Positions 29,675-42,174 of a stretch of DNA of 64,000 bases are shown here, in pieces. Under the pieces are notes generated by a model. That model did no database searches. It worked only from the letters and a program-made list of their open reading frames with translations, and was not told the DNA's origin. This DNA comes from Bacteroides sp. (GTDB taxonomy: Bacteria > Bacteroidota > Bacteroidia > Bacteroidales > Bacteroidaceae): the NCBI GenBank assembly GCA_015060765.1, contig SUXW01000012.1, forward strand, positions 1 to 64,000, given 5' to 3'. The position numbers and the translations under genes are program-made. Positions within the stretch are counted from its first letter, which is position 1, and each line of letters begins with the position of its first letter.

Positions 29675-30415
29675 ATGATGATAGAAGAAAGACTTACCCC
29701 ACTCATCTGTGAACGGTTCCTGAACGAAGAGAAATACCGCCAAGGACACATTCGGATAGTCAATGCATTATCCGGAAGAAGAATATTGGGACTGCATTTG
29801 CCCGAAATGAAACAAGTAGCCAAGGAGCTTGCCAAAGAATCCGATATCCGAGAAACACTTCATCGTTTCGAGTCGGCATACCAAAACGACCGATTCGGAC
29901 TGGCGTATGAAGAAACGTTGATTTGGGGATTGGCCATCAATGCACTGAAATGTACAAAAGAAGAACGATTGTCTTTTTTACAATCCTACATTCCCGTACT
30001 CGACAATTGGGCGGTGTGCGATTCGTTCTGTTGCAATGCCAAATGGGCCATTAAAATACCTTCCAATGAACTATGGTCTTTTCTTCTTCCTTATTACCAA
30101 AGTAAAAAGGAGTTCGAAGTACGGTTTGCCATCATAATGTCGATGTGCTATCTGATGAACGAAGAATGGCTCCCAACCGTTTTTCATCAGTTGGAAACCA
30201 TTCCTCTATCTGCCATACATACCGAATATGCCCTACCGAATCCTCCGTATTATGTACGAATGGGAATGGCTTGGCTACTGGCCACGGCATTAGCCAAATA
30301 TCCAGAAGAAACCCGTGCATTCATGAACCACACTTCCTTACCGGAAGACGTAAAGCGGTTGTATGTACGCAAGTCAAGGGAATCGTTCCGTACCCGGAAC
30401 GTTTCCCCTTATTAA
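29675..30415 (+). CDS. DNA alkylation repair family protein (HEAT-like)
   Basis: 246 aa; GLAINALKCTKEERLSFLQSYIPVLDNWAVCDSFC; RKSRESFRTRN. Confidence 0.85.
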   Translation: MMIEERLTPLICERFLNEEKYRQGHIRIVNALSGRRILGLHLPEMKQVAKELAKESDIRETLHRFESAYQNDRFGLAYEETLIWGLAINALKCTKEERLSFLQSYIPVLDNWAVCDSFCCNAKWAIKIPSNELWSFLLPYYQSKKEFEVRFAIIMSMCYLMNEEWLPTVFHQLETIPLSAIHTEYALPNPPYYVRMGMAWLLATALAKYPEETRAFMNHTSLPEDVKRLYVRKSRESFRTRNVSPY

Positions 30416-32509
30416 TTATTTCTTCTTTTCAAAAGTAATCTTGTAAGTCTTTACCATACCCTTGTAGTCGCAATCGTAAGCTATGGAGCCGTCACGGGTA
30501 GTCATGCTTATCTTGACTTCCGGATTATCTGCCGACACTTCTACAACAGGCCATGCACTACCGGTTACAGGCACCTTCACTTCGTAAAGTTTCACGTCTA
30601 CCAAACCGTTTTGGTTAGTCGAGCGTACCGGATGAACCGGTGTTTCCACCCATTGTCCGTTGGCCTTGAAGCGTACTTGCGGAACTTTCGGACCTTCAAC
30701 ATCCTTGTTCTTGGAACTGAAACCCAATCCCATCAAATCAAACAAGCCTTCGCCTTCAGCACCTTCGGCTACCAGGAAGATAGCGTGCTTCTTGCCCAAG
30801 CCATCTACATACTTAGCTACATCGAGTTTGAAACGAGTCAGCTCTTGAGGCGAACCAGCCGGAACAACGATTTCACCAATCTTCTTTCCCTTCCAAATCT
30901 TGTTGGCCCAAGGACCATCCAACCATACATTAATCTTGAATGCCTTGTCGGTCTTCGGAGTAAGGAAAAGGTTCAAAGCTGTCTTGTTTCCTCTCTTGGT
31001 TCCTTCGAATGGTTTCAGACCTTTCTGAGCAGCCTTCAATCCACCGAAACCGAAGTATTTATAACCGATAATCTGTCCGTTCTTCACGGTTCCTACCGGC
31101 ATGTTATTATCCCAAATATCCCAAGAATCCTGTTGCAGACCGATATCCGACAAATAACAAGCAATACCTGCCGAATAATACTTATAAGGGTCGAGTCCGT
31201 AGATGTGGAAACCTTCGGAAGTCACTTCAGCACCCTTGTATTCGTTGCCTTGCTTGTCTTTAGCTGTCCACAAATTGCCTTTGGTATACGGATCGTATGC
31301 ACGGATACGTACTTCACCTCCATCGGCAACCAACGCTTCGTCCCATTCAATGAACACAGGAGCGACTACCGGCTGACGGGCATTGCCAAAACCACGTGGA
31401 GCACGATGATAGAACACATACCATTGGTCATTGATGTATTCAATACTACCGTGTGTATTATGTCCTGAATAAGAAGTCTGCAATGAAGAACCATCTTCGT
31501 TCAAAATCGGTGCACGAGAGTCAACCAACACACCACCACTCTTCCAAGGGCCCAACGGCGAATCAGCATATGCATAACGCAAAGCCGAGTTGGTACTACT
31601 CAAACCATAATCAGGACCTGAATAACCGCTATACACCCATACATACTTGTTGCCTACCTTGCGAATTGAAGCCGCTTCGAAGAAATTGAAACGTCCCAAA
31701 TCCTCACCTTCATAAACGGCAGGATACTTGGTACCTTCAGGATCTCTTAACACACCATAACGGAGGCTAGAAGGAATGAACGGACTGTGAACCTTTGTAC
31801 CCGGGCGAACGGAATACATGGTATTCGGGTCGAGCTCAGCCGCATTGGAATGTTGGAAACCCCAGAATCCGTAAGCACGGAAACCTGTTTCATAATCCGG
31901 ATCATTCGGATCGGTAATATAGTCGATGTATACTGAGGGGTCGAATCCCATGGTACTTCCTGGAACGGTGCCTCTACCATCCCAAGTGACATTGACCGGT
32001 TCGAACGGGCCATCGGGACGGTTGCTCTTTGCTACCATCGCCTCGCGTCCGAAACCGCGGCTATGTGGATAGAGGTAATATTCTTTCTTGCCATCCTTGC
32101 GTTTCACTTCTACCAAATCGGGAGCATACATCACATCCCACTGGCCGTCGATAGGATAAGTAAAGATAGGACCTTCATCGCGCCAATTGGTCAGGTCTTC
32201 AACCGGTGCCGACCATGCACGGATATCCGGTCCGCAATAACTGGTCAGACGCAAGTCGTGTGAACCGATGATATAGATACGATACTTGCCTGGATTATCA
32301 GGATCTTCAAACACACGAGGTTCACCATCGGGCAAGTGTTCCCACAACGGTAAATAAGGATTCACACCACCTTCGAAAGATTTCTTGTCGTAAGGTTCCT
32401 GTTTTACAACGGCTTTGCGTTGTCCTCTCCAACCTTGTCGGCGTTGGCTAAATGCAGAACCAACCACCAAGAATGAAAGAACAAACAAAAGGATTGATAC
32501 TCTTTTCAT
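30416..32509 (-). CDS. family 43 glycosylhydrolase, secreted
   Basis: 697 aa; NPYLPLWEHLPDGEPRVFEDPDNPGKYRIYIIGSHD; YAPDLVEVKRKDGKKEYYLYPHSRG; YSGHNTHGSIEYINDQWYVFYHRA. Confidence 0.88.
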   Translation of the reverse strand: MKRVSILLFVLSFLVVGSAFSQRRQGWRGQRKAVVKQEPYDKKSFEGGVNPYLPLWEHLPDGEPRVFEDPDNPGKYRIYIIGSHDLRLTSYCGPDIRAWSAPVEDLTNWRDEGPIFTYPIDGQWDVMYAPDLVEVKRKDGKKEYYLYPHSRGFGREAMVAKSNRPDGPFEPVNVTWDGRGTVPGSTMGFDPSVYIDYITDPNDPDYETGFRAYGFWGFQHSNAAELDPNTMYSVRPGTKVHSPFIPSSLRYGVLRDPEGTKYPAVYEGEDLGRFNFFEAASIRKVGNKYVWVYSGYSGPDYGLSSTNSALRYAYADSPLGPWKSGGVLVDSRAPILNEDGSSLQTSYSGHNTHGSIEYINDQWYVFYHRAPRGFGNARQPVVAPVFIEWDEALVADGGEVRIRAYDPYTKGNLWTAKDKQGNEYKGAEVTSEGFHIYGLDPYKYYSAGIACYLSDIGLQQDSWDIWDNNMPVGTVKNGQIIGYKYFGFGGLKAAQKGLKPFEGTKRGNKTALNLFLTPKTDKAFKINVWLDGPWANKIWKGKKIGEIVVPAGSPQELTRFKLDVAKYVDGLGKKHAIFLVAEGAEGEGLFDLMGLGFSSKNKDVEGPKVPQVRFKANGQWVETPVHPVRSTNQNGLVDVKLYEVKVPVTGSAWPVVEVSADNPEVKISMTTRDGSIAYDCDYKGMVKTYKITFEKKK

Positions 32510-32736
32510 TTTCTTCAGATTTACAGGGTTAAAAATTCAACAATTCTTTTTAACAAAGGTAGAAAAAACTACACTATAATCACATTGCCCCAGTCTCCAA
32601 AAGGTTTGTATACGTTACATGAGACAAATTAGAGGTTACCAAAACCTTTGCTGATGTTACATGATATAAAATTCTGTTATTTCCATGTGGAAAATTTCAT
32701 CATTCCAATTACATATTATATCTTTGCAACGAATAC

Positions 32737-32826
32737 AAAGGGGTGCCTTCCTCCATGAAGGAAAGGCTGAGATTACACCCTCGAACCTGAAGCAGTTAGT
32801 ACTGCCGTAGGAATTGTGGATATCAA
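32737..32826 (+). ncRNA. TPP (THI-element) riboswitch
   Basis: aaaGGGGTGCC...GGCTGAGATtacACCCTCGAACCTGAagcaGTTAgtaCTGCCGTAGGAA consensus upstream of thiS; TATATCTTTG -7-like box just before it. Confidence 0.95.
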
Positions 32827-32917
32827 ATATGTTACGCGTGTCCATATAGACATGCGTTTTTTTGGCTCAACCAAAACACTTCTTTGTAGTTCAGTAACTC
32901 ATTAATTGAAAAGAGCT

Positions 32918-33115
32918 ATGAAACTGAAAGTAAACGATCAGGAAGTGGAAACAGGAGCCATCAATCTCCTTGAACTTTCCCAAGAACTTGAACTGCCATC
33001 TGCAGGTGTAGCCGTAGCAGTAAACCAACGCATGATTCCCCGCACCGAATGGAAAACATTTACCTTGAACGACGGTGATAATATCCTTATCATCAAAGCT
33101 GTTTGTGGAGGATAA
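32918..33115 (+). CDS. thiS: sulfur carrier protein ThiS
   Basis: MKLKVNDQEVE...GVAVAVNQRMIPRTEW...IIKAVCGG (C-terminal GG). Confidence 0.93.
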   Translation: MKLKVNDQEVETGAINLLELSQELELPSAGVAVAVNQRMIPRTEWKTFTLNDGDNILIIKAVCGG

Positions 33116-33119
33116 GACA

Positions 33120-33746
33120 ATGGTACAATTTATTACACATTATACCGACAAGTATTCCTACCTTGATTCGGTACGCATCGCCTTGGACGGAGGGTGCCAA
33201 TGGATTCAGTTGCGCATGAAAGAAACGGATGCAAACACCTTGTTGGAAACCGCTATCCAAACGCAACAATTATGTAAAGCCTACCATGCCACCTTTATCA
33301 TCGATGATCAGGTAGAATTAGTCAAACAGATTGAAGCCGATGGTGTACATCTTGGTAAAAACGACATGCCTATTGCCGAAGCGCGGAAAATTCTTGGCAA
33401 TAACTTCATCATCGGTGGTACAGCCAACACGTTCGAAGATATACGGATGCACTACAAAGCAGGTGCAGATTATATCGGTTGCGGACCTTTCCGGTTCACG
33501 ACCACCAAGAAAAACCTATCCCCCATTCTCGGACTGAAAGGTTATGCCGACATTGTATCGCAAATGCGAAAAGAAAATATCAACTTACCTATCGTAGCCA
33601 TTGGAGGCATTACAAAGGAAGACATCCCTTCGTTAATGGGAACCGGCATCACAGGTATTGCCATCAGCGGTAGTATTCTCCGTTCTGAAAATCCTATTGA
33701 AGAAATGAAAGAAATTCAAAACATAATACAATCATGGAAAATTTAA
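33120..33746 (+). CDS. thiE: thiamine-phosphate synthase
   Basis: [58 protein letters not shown]. Confidence 0.93.
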   Translation: MVQFITHYTDKYSYLDSVRIALDGGCQWIQLRMKETDANTLLETAIQTQQLCKAYHATFIIDDQVELVKQIEADGVHLGKNDMPIAEARKILGNNFIIGGTANTFEDIRMHYKAGADYIGCGPFRFTTTKKNLSPILGLKGYADIVSQMRKENINLPIVAIGGITKEDIPSLMGTGITGIAISGSILRSENPIEEMKEIQNIIQSWKI

Positions 33747-34510
33747 TCATTGCCGGACGTGAATTCAATTCACGCCTATTCTTGGGAACCGGAAAGTTCC
33801 CCAACAACCATCTGATGAAAGATGCCATTACAGTTTCAGCAACCGAAATGGTAACCGTTGCTATGAAACGAGTGGAACTGAACAACAAGGAAGACGATTT
33901 ATTAAACCATATTCTAAGCCCTAACATTCAGTTACTCCCCAACACTTCAGGAGTACGAACGGCAGAAGAAGCGATTTTTGCTGCACAGATGGCCCGTGAA
34001 GCTTTCGGCACCAACTGGCTGAAACTGGAAATCCATCCCGACCCGAAATATCTGCTCCCCGACTCCATCGAAACATTGAAAGCTACCGAACAGTTGGTAA
34101 AGTTGGGATTTGTAGTGCTTCCCTATTGTCAAGCGGACCCTACCCTATGCAAACAATTAGAAGAAGCTGGTGCCGCTACCGTAATGCCACTTGGAGCCCC
34201 TATCGGGACCAACAAAGGATTACAAACCAAAGAGTTTCTACGCATCATCATTGAGCAAGCCCATATACCCGTTGTAGTGGATGCAGGTATCGGCGCTCCT
34301 AGTCATGCCGCCGAAGCAATGGAGATGGGCGCATCAGCCTGTCTGGTTAATACCGCCATTGCCGTTGCCGGTAATCCCGTAGAAATGGCTACCGCCTTTA
34401 AAGAAGCCGTCATTGCAGGCCGTCGGGCTTATGAAGCTGGATTAGGAAGTACAAGTCGCTACATGGTAGCATCGGCCTCATCGCCGCTAACCGCCTTTTT
34501 AAATGAATAA
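33734..34510 (+). CDS. thiG: thiazole synthase
   Basis: [72 protein letters not shown]. Confidence 0.96.
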   Translation: MENLIIAGREFNSRLFLGTGKFPNNHLMKDAITVSATEMVTVAMKRVELNNKEDDLLNHILSPNIQLLPNTSGVRTAEEAIFAAQMAREAFGTNWLKLEIHPDPKYLLPDSIETLKATEQLVKLGFVVLPYCQADPTLCKQLEEAGAATVMPLGAPIGTNKGLQTKEFLRIIIEQAHIPVVVDAGIGAPSHAAEAMEMGASACLVNTAIAVAGNPVEMATAFKEAVIAGRRAYEAGLGSTSRYMVASASSPLTAFLNE

Positions 34511-36088
<1,578 letters not shown>

Positions 36089-36093
36089 ATACT

Positions 36094-37218
36094 ATGTTCA
36101 GCGAGGAAATCAAAAAGTATTCGTGGAATGAAACCACGAAACAAATATACACCAAAACCGATACCGATGTGCGACGCGCTTTGTCCAAGGAATATTGTAC
36201 GGTAGATGATTTTATGGCACTCATCTCACCGGCTGCCATTCCTTATCTGGAAGAGATGGCATCATTAAGCAAACACTACACCGAAGAACGATTCGGTCGG
36301 ACCATGTCGCTCTTCATTCCGCTTTATCTCACCAATTCGTGTGCCAACTCATGCGTGTATTGTGGTTTTCACATCAGTAATCCCATGCCACGCACCATTC
36401 TCACTTTTGATGAAATGGAAAATGAATACAAGGCTATCAAGCAACTCGGCCCGTTCGAAAACATCCTCCTGGTTACAGGCGAGAACCCCGCCAAAGCCGG
36501 TGTCCCTTATTTGAGCAAGGCACTCGACATTGCCAAGAAATATTTTGCCAACCTGAAAATAGAAGTAATGCCCCTCAATACCGAAGAATACAGAGAACTG
36601 ATTGGACATGGATTGAATGGGGTGATTTGTTTTCAAGAGACCTATCATGCTGAACGGTATAACATCTATCACCCACGGGGTATGAAATCGAAATTCGATT
36701 GGCGTGTCAATGCACCCGATCGTATGGGAGAAGCCGGTGTCCATTCCATCGGTATGGGAGTACTCATCGGGCTGGAAGATTGGCGGACGGATATTACTTT
36801 TCTGGCATATCATTTACGCTATCTTCAACGAAAATATTGGCGTACCAAGTATAGTGTGAATTTTCCCCGTATGCGCCCGGCCGAGAACGGCGGATTTCAA
36901 CCGAATGTCATTATGAGCGACAAGGAACTTGCCCAACTCACTTTTGCCATGCGCATCTTCGATCACGATGTAGACATTTCATACTCCACTCGTGAAACGC
37001 CTTTCATTCGCGACCACATGGCAAGTTTAGGTGTTACCACCATGAGCGCTGAGAGCAAAACCGAGCCAGGAGGTTACTACACTTATCCGCAGGCCTTGGA
37101 ACAATTTGCCGTAAGCGATGAACGAACGGCCAAAGAAGTAAGCAAGCGTTTGAAGGATTTGGGACTGGAACCGGTATGGAAAGATTGGGATACAAGTTTT
37201 GATTACAAGGAAAAATGA
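36094..37218 (+). CDS. thiH: 2-iminoacetate synthase
   Basis: LYLTNSCANSCVYCGFHISNPMPRTIL radical SAM motif; GVICFQETYH; YSTRETPFIRDHMASLGVTTMSAESKTEPGGY. Confidence 0.95.
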   Translation: MFSEEIKKYSWNETTKQIYTKTDTDVRRALSKEYCTVDDFMALISPAAIPYLEEMASLSKHYTEERFGRTMSLFIPLYLTNSCANSCVYCGFHISNPMPRTILTFDEMENEYKAIKQLGPFENILLVTGENPAKAGVPYLSKALDIAKKYFANLKIEVMPLNTEEYRELIGHGLNGVICFQETYHAERYNIYHPRGMKSKFDWRVNAPDRMGEAGVHSIGMGVLIGLEDWRTDITFLAYHLRYLQRKYWRTKYSVNFPRMRPAENGGFQPNVIMSDKELAQLTFAMRIFDHDVDISYSTRETPFIRDHMASLGVTTMSAESKTEPGGYYTYPQALEQFAVSDERTAKEVSKRLKDLGLEPVWKDWDTSFDYKEK

Positions 37219-37910
37219 AAGATAGATACCACCGCCAAACGCTCCTTTCTGAAATTGGCGAGAAAGGACAAAATAAATTGATGCATACCCGTGCACTTAT
37301 TGTAGGTGTAGGAGGACTGGGGTGTCCCATCGCTCTTTACCTTACTGGTGCCGGAGTGGGTCATATCGGCCTCGTCGATAACGACATCGTATCGCTTAGC
37401 AATCTGCACCGCCAAGTATTGTATGATGAATCGGACATCGGCCAATCTAAAGTCGAAAGTGCCGTACGACATCTTCACAAGAAAAACAATGAAATTGAAC
37501 TCATCGCCTATCCAGTGCGTTTAACCAAAGACAATGCAGAACAATTGATTGCTTCATACGACTTTGTCATAGACGGATGCGACAATGCCGCTACCCGATA
37601 TCTGCTTTCCGATGTTTGCGAGAAACAGCAAAAGCCATATGTCTATGCCGCCATAGGTGCTTTTCAAGGACAGATAGGCATATTTTGTTACCGCAAAGGA
37701 GCACCGACCTATCGCACTCTTTTTCCCGATGAAGAAGCCATAAACTTCATCGAAACCGAGAAAGGTGTAGTTGGTACGACTCCCGCCGTAGTCGGAAGCT
37801 TGGTCGCCAATGAAGTATTGAAACTGATTGCCGGATATGGGAACCCACTTCTCGGAAAGCTTCTATTTATTGATTTACTTACGCTTGATATACAAAAAAT
37901 TGATTTGTAA
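37215..37910 (+). CDS. HesA/MoeB/ThiF family protein (ThiF-like adenylyltransferase)
   Basis: RYHRQTLLSEIGEKGQNKL; ALIVGVGGLGCPIALYLTGAGVGHIGLVDNDIVSLSNLHRQVLYDESDIG. Confidence 0.93.
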   Translation: MKDRYHRQTLLSEIGEKGQNKLMHTRALIVGVGGLGCPIALYLTGAGVGHIGLVDNDIVSLSNLHRQVLYDESDIGQSKVESAVRHLHKKNNEIELIAYPVRLTKDNAEQLIASYDFVIDGCDNAATRYLLSDVCEKQQKPYVYAAIGAFQGQIGIFCYRKGAPTYRTLFPDEEAINFIETEKGVVGTTPAVVGSLVANEVLKLIAGYGNPLLGKLLFIDLLTLDIQKIDL

Positions 37911-37934
37911 AATCTGTATAAACTTAAAACGGTT

Positions 37935-38732
37935 ATGAAAACTCCAACTATCGTATTGACCATTGCCGGTTCTGATTCATCTGGAGGTGCCGGTATTCAA
38001 GCCGACATCAAGACTATTTCCGCCTTGGGAAGCTATGCCGCATCGGTAATCACTTCCGTTACTGCACAGAATACACTTGGCGTACAAGGTATCCACCCTA
38101 TCCCTATGGATATGGTCCGTCAACAAATCATTTCCGTCATGGACGACTTGCAACCACAAGCCATCAAGATAGGAATGGTATGCAATGGTGACATTGCGGT
38201 AACTATTGCTGAAAGCATCAAGAAATACCAACCGAAATGGGTTATCTACGACCCCGTCATGGTTTCCACTTCCGGCAGTAAGCTGATGACCGACGATACC
38301 ATCGACTGCATCCGTCGGAAATTGATACCCCAAGTTACCCTAATCACGCCCAACCTGCACGAAGCCCGCATCCTTTGGGGACGCGAAATTACGTGCATCG
38401 ACGAAATGGAAAAGGGAGCCGAAGCATTAGGAAAAGAATATGGTTGTTCCGTCCTGATCAAAGGTGGACATTTAGAGAAAGGTGGAATGTGCGATATTCT
38501 TTATGATGCCAACGAAGCTCGAATTTTTCGTTATGATGCCCCTAAAATCGAGAGCCATAATTTACATGGAACCGGTTGCACCCTCTCGTCGGCCATTGCT
38601 ACCAAACTATCCCAAGGGCACTCCCTAAAAGAAGCCATTGCTCTAGCTAAGGATTATGTAACAAAAGTGATTGATACCGCCAAGGATATACAAATAGGAA
38701 ATGGATACGGTCCGTTGTGGCATTTTATATAA
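37935..38732 (+). CDS. thiD: bifunctional hydroxymethylpyrimidine kinase/phosphomethylpyrimidine kinase
   Basis: LTIAGSDSSGGAGIQADIKTISALGSYAASVITSVTAQNT; HGTGCTLSSAIATKLSQG. Confidence 0.96.
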   Translation: MKTPTIVLTIAGSDSSGGAGIQADIKTISALGSYAASVITSVTAQNTLGVQGIHPIPMDMVRQQIISVMDDLQPQAIKIGMVCNGDIAVTIAESIKKYQPKWVIYDPVMVSTSGSKLMTDDTIDCIRRKLIPQVTLITPNLHEARILWGREITCIDEMEKGAEALGKEYGCSVLIKGGHLEKGGMCDILYDANEARIFRYDAPKIESHNLHGTGCTLSSAIATKLSQGHSLKEAIALAKDYVTKVIDTAKDIQIGNGYGPLWHFI

Positions 38733-38735
38733 GAC

Positions 38736-38772
38736 AAAAGCCAGTCTGTCGACTGGCTTTTATCATCTTTTA
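38736..38772. terminator. bidirectional terminator between thiD and oadB-like gene
   Basis: aaaagccagtctgtcgactggctttt. Confidence 0.7.
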
Positions 38773-38785
38773 TGACGAAAACAAA

Positions 38786-40027
38786 TTATCCTAAGAACGA
38801 AATCAGCACACCGGCTGCTACGGCCGAACCGATAACGCCCGAAATATTACTTGCCATACAATAGTTCAACACATGGTTTTTGGGGTCGTACTTGGTAGCA
38901 ATTTCATTAGCTACACGACTTGCCATAGGAACCGCACTTAAGCCAGTTGCACCAATAAGTGGATTGATTTTCTGCTTGCTAAACAGATTGAACACCTTTA
39001 CCAACATAATACCGGCAGCGATAGACAATCCAAAAGCAAAGAAACCACCAATTACGATTCCAATAGTTGTCCAGTTCAAAAATGCATCTACTGTCATGGT
39101 AGCACCTACACAAAGTCCCAAGAAAATAGTAGCCGCATTCATGATACTGTTGGATGCCGCATCAAACAAGCGACTGGTATCGCTACCAATTTCCTTAATC
39201 AAATTACCAAACATCAGCATACCAATCAATGGAACTGCCGTAGGCACGAACAACGCCACTACAGTAGTTACCGCAATTGGGAAAATAATTTTCAGTACAC
39301 GAAGGTTCTTGATTTCAATCGGTTTACCGGCTTTCTTTTCTTCCTGACGCATATTAATCATCAATTCCTTTTTGGTACAAGTAAGTTTCACTACCAACGG
39401 AATAATAACCGGCACCAATGCCATATACGAATAAGCAGCAATAGCAATCGGCCCCAATAAATGCGGAGCCAACTTGATGGTAGTAAAGATAGCGGTCGGG
39501 CCATCCGCTCCACCAATAATACCTAATGAAGCCCCTTCTTGCAAAGTAAAGAATCCTGATCCTACAGCGATAAGCAATACGGTAAAGATTCCGAACTGTG
39601 CAGCTGCACCAAAGACACTCAAACGTAAATTACGAAGCATTGGGCCAAAATCAGTCATAGCTCCTACCCCCATAAAGATAACGGGTGGAAGAAAACCTGT
39701 CTTGATGAGCATGTAATAAATAAAGTTCATCAAGCCCAATTCATGAGCGATTTCGTGCAAAGGCATCTCCCAAATGATTTTTCTCGTACCGTTGGCCAAA
39801 GTTACATATCCCTCAGAGTCGGCCTGGATCACCCCCATTTCCCCACCTGGGAAATTGGCGATAAGCACACCGAAGGCTATGGGTACCAACAGCAACGGCT
39901 CATAATGCTTCACTATACCCAAGTACAATAGTACAAAGGCCAGCAAATACATGATGAGGAACGACGGATCGGCAGCAATGTTGCTGAACGCCGTCATATC
40001 AAACAGTTTACCAAATATATCTTCCAT
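38786..40027 (-). CDS. oadB: sodium ion-translocating decarboxylase subunit beta
   Basis: ADPSFLIMYLLAFVLLYLGI; GGADGPTAIFTTIKLAPHLLGPIAIAAYSYMALVPVI; GAVAAGVLISFLG. Confidence 0.92.
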   Translation of the reverse strand: MEDIFGKLFDMTAFSNIAADPSFLIMYLLAFVLLYLGIVKHYEPLLLVPIAFGVLIANFPGGEMGVIQADSEGYVTLANGTRKIIWEMPLHEIAHELGLMNFIYYMLIKTGFLPPVIFMGVGAMTDFGPMLRNLRLSVFGAAAQFGIFTVLLIAVGSGFFTLQEGASLGIIGGADGPTAIFTTIKLAPHLLGPIAIAAYSYMALVPVIIPLVVKLTCTKKELMINMRQEEKKAGKPIEIKNLRVLKIIFPIAVTTVVALFVPTAVPLIGMLMFGNLIKEIGSDTSRLFDAASNSIMNAATIFLGLCVGATMTVDAFLNWTTIGIVIGGFFAFGLSIAAGIMLVKVFNLFSKQKINPLIGATGLSAVPMASRVANEIATKYDPKNHVLNYCMASNISGVIGSAVAAGVLISFLG

Positions 40028-41889
40028 TATAATACCTTCATTAATACGTCGTCTTCAGATACTGAATCTCCCGAGTTGGCACAAATAGCGGTAATGGTTC
40101 CGTCAAATTCAGCACGAATAGCATTGTAGGTCTTCATAGCCTCTACGTAACAGATCACATCTCCGGCAGCCACTTTGTCGCCAACCTTCTTCGGAGTTTC
40201 CTGTGCATTCTTCACCAAGAAGAACTTACCCTCCAATGGAGACAAGACATCCTTTCCTTCTCCTATTGGAGCAGTCGGAGCATTGGATGCAACAGGAGCA
40301 GCGCCAGCCAATTCAGCAGGATCAACAGCACCATAGGCCACCGTTACACGATAAGCCTGTCCGTTCACATCTACGGTCAGTACTTTCGGTTTATTGTCGG
40401 CTGCATCTGCCGGAGCCGAAGCATTAGCTATGTCATCCCGACGTTTCTTCACATCTGCCAGGAAGTCCTCCTTGGCCTTGCCACTCTTATAAGCCTCATA
40501 TTGAGCTGGATGCATAGCATATTCAAAGAGTTCTTCATCGTCTTCACCTCTATCCCACTGTTTTTCGAGCATCATCTTCTTGTATTTTTCCAATTGATCA
40601 GGATAGTTGTCCTGCGGATCACCTTCGTAGAACTTGCGACCTTCACGTACAGCCTTGTCTATGATTTCAGGAGCCAATTCGCCCGGCAATCGTCCCGCCT
40701 TGCCCAAGATCATATCCCAAATATCATCGGCTATCATACCCCAACGCGGCTTGCCTTTTTCGAGTGCCATCACATTCATCATAGCCAGATTCTTTACATA
40801 CTGACTGAACGGAGTCACCAATGGAGGATAACCCACGCGAGGCCATACATAAGCCACTTCGTCGAACAGTTTGATGAGGAGTTCGTCTTGTGTCATGAAC
40901 GGCAAGTTACGCTTTGCCTTATACTTGTTGATGGATTCGAGGTTGGTTTCCAAATCGGCCATCAAACTTCCCATCATACCTCCCGGCAACCCTGGAGCAA
41001 TCAGCAACGAATTCATCAGGCGGTTCTTCGGACTGATGTACAATCCCAAGAAATCGTCCATGAATTCCTGAACCAAAGAGCGTACCTTCATGTAGGCTTC
41101 CATATTTATTTCCGGCACTTTGAATCCGGCATCCTTCAACATGGCTTGCACGCTGATAACATCGGCATGACCTGTGCCCCATGAGAGCGGTTCCATACCT
41201 ACATCCACATAATCACAACCCGCCTTACATACTTCCAGAATAGAAGCCATGTTAAAGCCAGGTCCTGCATGTGAGTGATACTGAATAGGGATATTCTTGA
41301 TCTCCTTGATTCCCGCCACAATCTTTCCGAGGAACGCAGGACGACCAATACCTGCCATATCCTTAATACAAATTTCATCGGCACCAGCTTCAATCAATTG
41401 CTTGGCCATATTGATGTAATACTCTACGGTATGCACCGGCGAATAAGTGATGGAAAGTGCACATTGCGAAATCATACCCGCCTCGTGTGCATAAGTGATA
41501 GAAGGAATGATATTACGGACATCATTCAATCCACAGAAGGTACGAGTAATATCAGTACCCTGTACTTTTTTCACTTTGTAGAACAATTTACGGACATCTG
41601 CAGGAACAGGACTCATTCGGAGACCGTTCAAAGCACGGTCGAGCATATGAGTCTGAATACCTGCTTCATGAAATGGCTTGGTCCATTCACGGACAGCCTT
41701 ATTGGGATTTTCTCCAAACAATAAATTGACTTGTTCAAAGCCACCGCCATTGGTTTCTACACGGGCAAAACAACCCATTTCAATGATAGCGGGAGCTACT
41801 TTAATCAATTGGTCCACACGCGGAACATATTTCCCGGCACTTTGCCACATGTCGCGAAAGACCAAACTAAATTTTACTTCTCTTTCCAT
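40027..41889 (-). CDS. oadA: oxaloacetate decarboxylase alpha-type subunit (carboxyltransferase + biotinyl domain)
   Basis: FSLVFRDMWQSAGKYVPRVDQL; DMAGIGRPAFLGKI; QYHSHAGPGFNMASI; biotinyl YVEAMKTYNAI. Confidence 0.88.
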   Translation of the reverse strand: MEREVKFSLVFRDMWQSAGKYVPRVDQLIKVAPAIIEMGCFARVETNGGGFEQVNLLFGENPNKAVREWTKPFHEAGIQTHMLDRALNGLRMSPVPADVRKLFYKVKKVQGTDITRTFCGLNDVRNIIPSITYAHEAGMISQCALSITYSPVHTVEYYINMAKQLIEAGADEICIKDMAGIGRPAFLGKIVAGIKEIKNIPIQYHSHAGPGFNMASILEVCKAGCDYVDVGMEPLSWGTGHADVISVQAMLKDAGFKVPEINMEAYMKVRSLVQEFMDDFLGLYISPKNRLMNSLLIAPGLPGGMMGSLMADLETNLESINKYKAKRNLPFMTQDELLIKLFDEVAYVWPRVGYPPLVTPFSQYVKNLAMMNVMALEKGKPRWGMIADDIWDMILGKAGRLPGELAPEIIDKAVREGRKFYEGDPQDNYPDQLEKYKKMMLEKQWDRGEDDEELFEYAMHPAQYEAYKSGKAKEDFLADVKKRRDDIANASAPADAADNKPKVLTVDVNGQAYRVTVAYGAVDPAELAGAAPVASNAPTAPIGEGKDVLSPLEGKFFLVKNAQETPKKVGDKVAAGDVICYVEAMKTYNAIRAEFDGTITAICANSGDSVSEDDVLMKVL

Positions 41890-41919
41890 GTTAAAATACT
41901 GAGTTTTTTCTTTTACGGA

Positions 41920-42174
41920 TTACAACTTCTCAATCTTCACTACTTGTCCTTTTCCAGCTGTCAGGATGTCGACAGCTGCCTTAATGGCATCCATAGCGCC
42001 AGCATCAGCTGTCGGAGCAACGGCCGAAACCTTCTTCTTCGGAGCCTCTTCGGGTGCGAACTTATTCACTATGGCAATCAGTCCCTTACCCAAGTAGATA
42101 ACGATGAGGAGAATGACAAAAACAGTAGCCATACCAACCACCATTAACATCAATGCAACTTCCAAATTCTCCAT
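41920..42174 (-). CDS. oadG: OadG family small membrane subunit (gamma)
   Basis: 84 aa; single TM GMATVFVILLIVIYLGKGLIAIVNKF; adjacent to oadA/oadB. Confidence 0.8.
   Translation of the reverse strand: MENLEVALMLMVVGMATVFVILLIVIYLGKGLIAIVNKFAPEEAPKKKVSAVAPTADAGAMDAIKAAVDILTAGKGQVVKIEKL

Noticed and set aside
30611-31468. 285-aa plus-strand ORF opposite GH43
   Set aside because: Antisense to a well-supported glycosylhydrolase; no motif.
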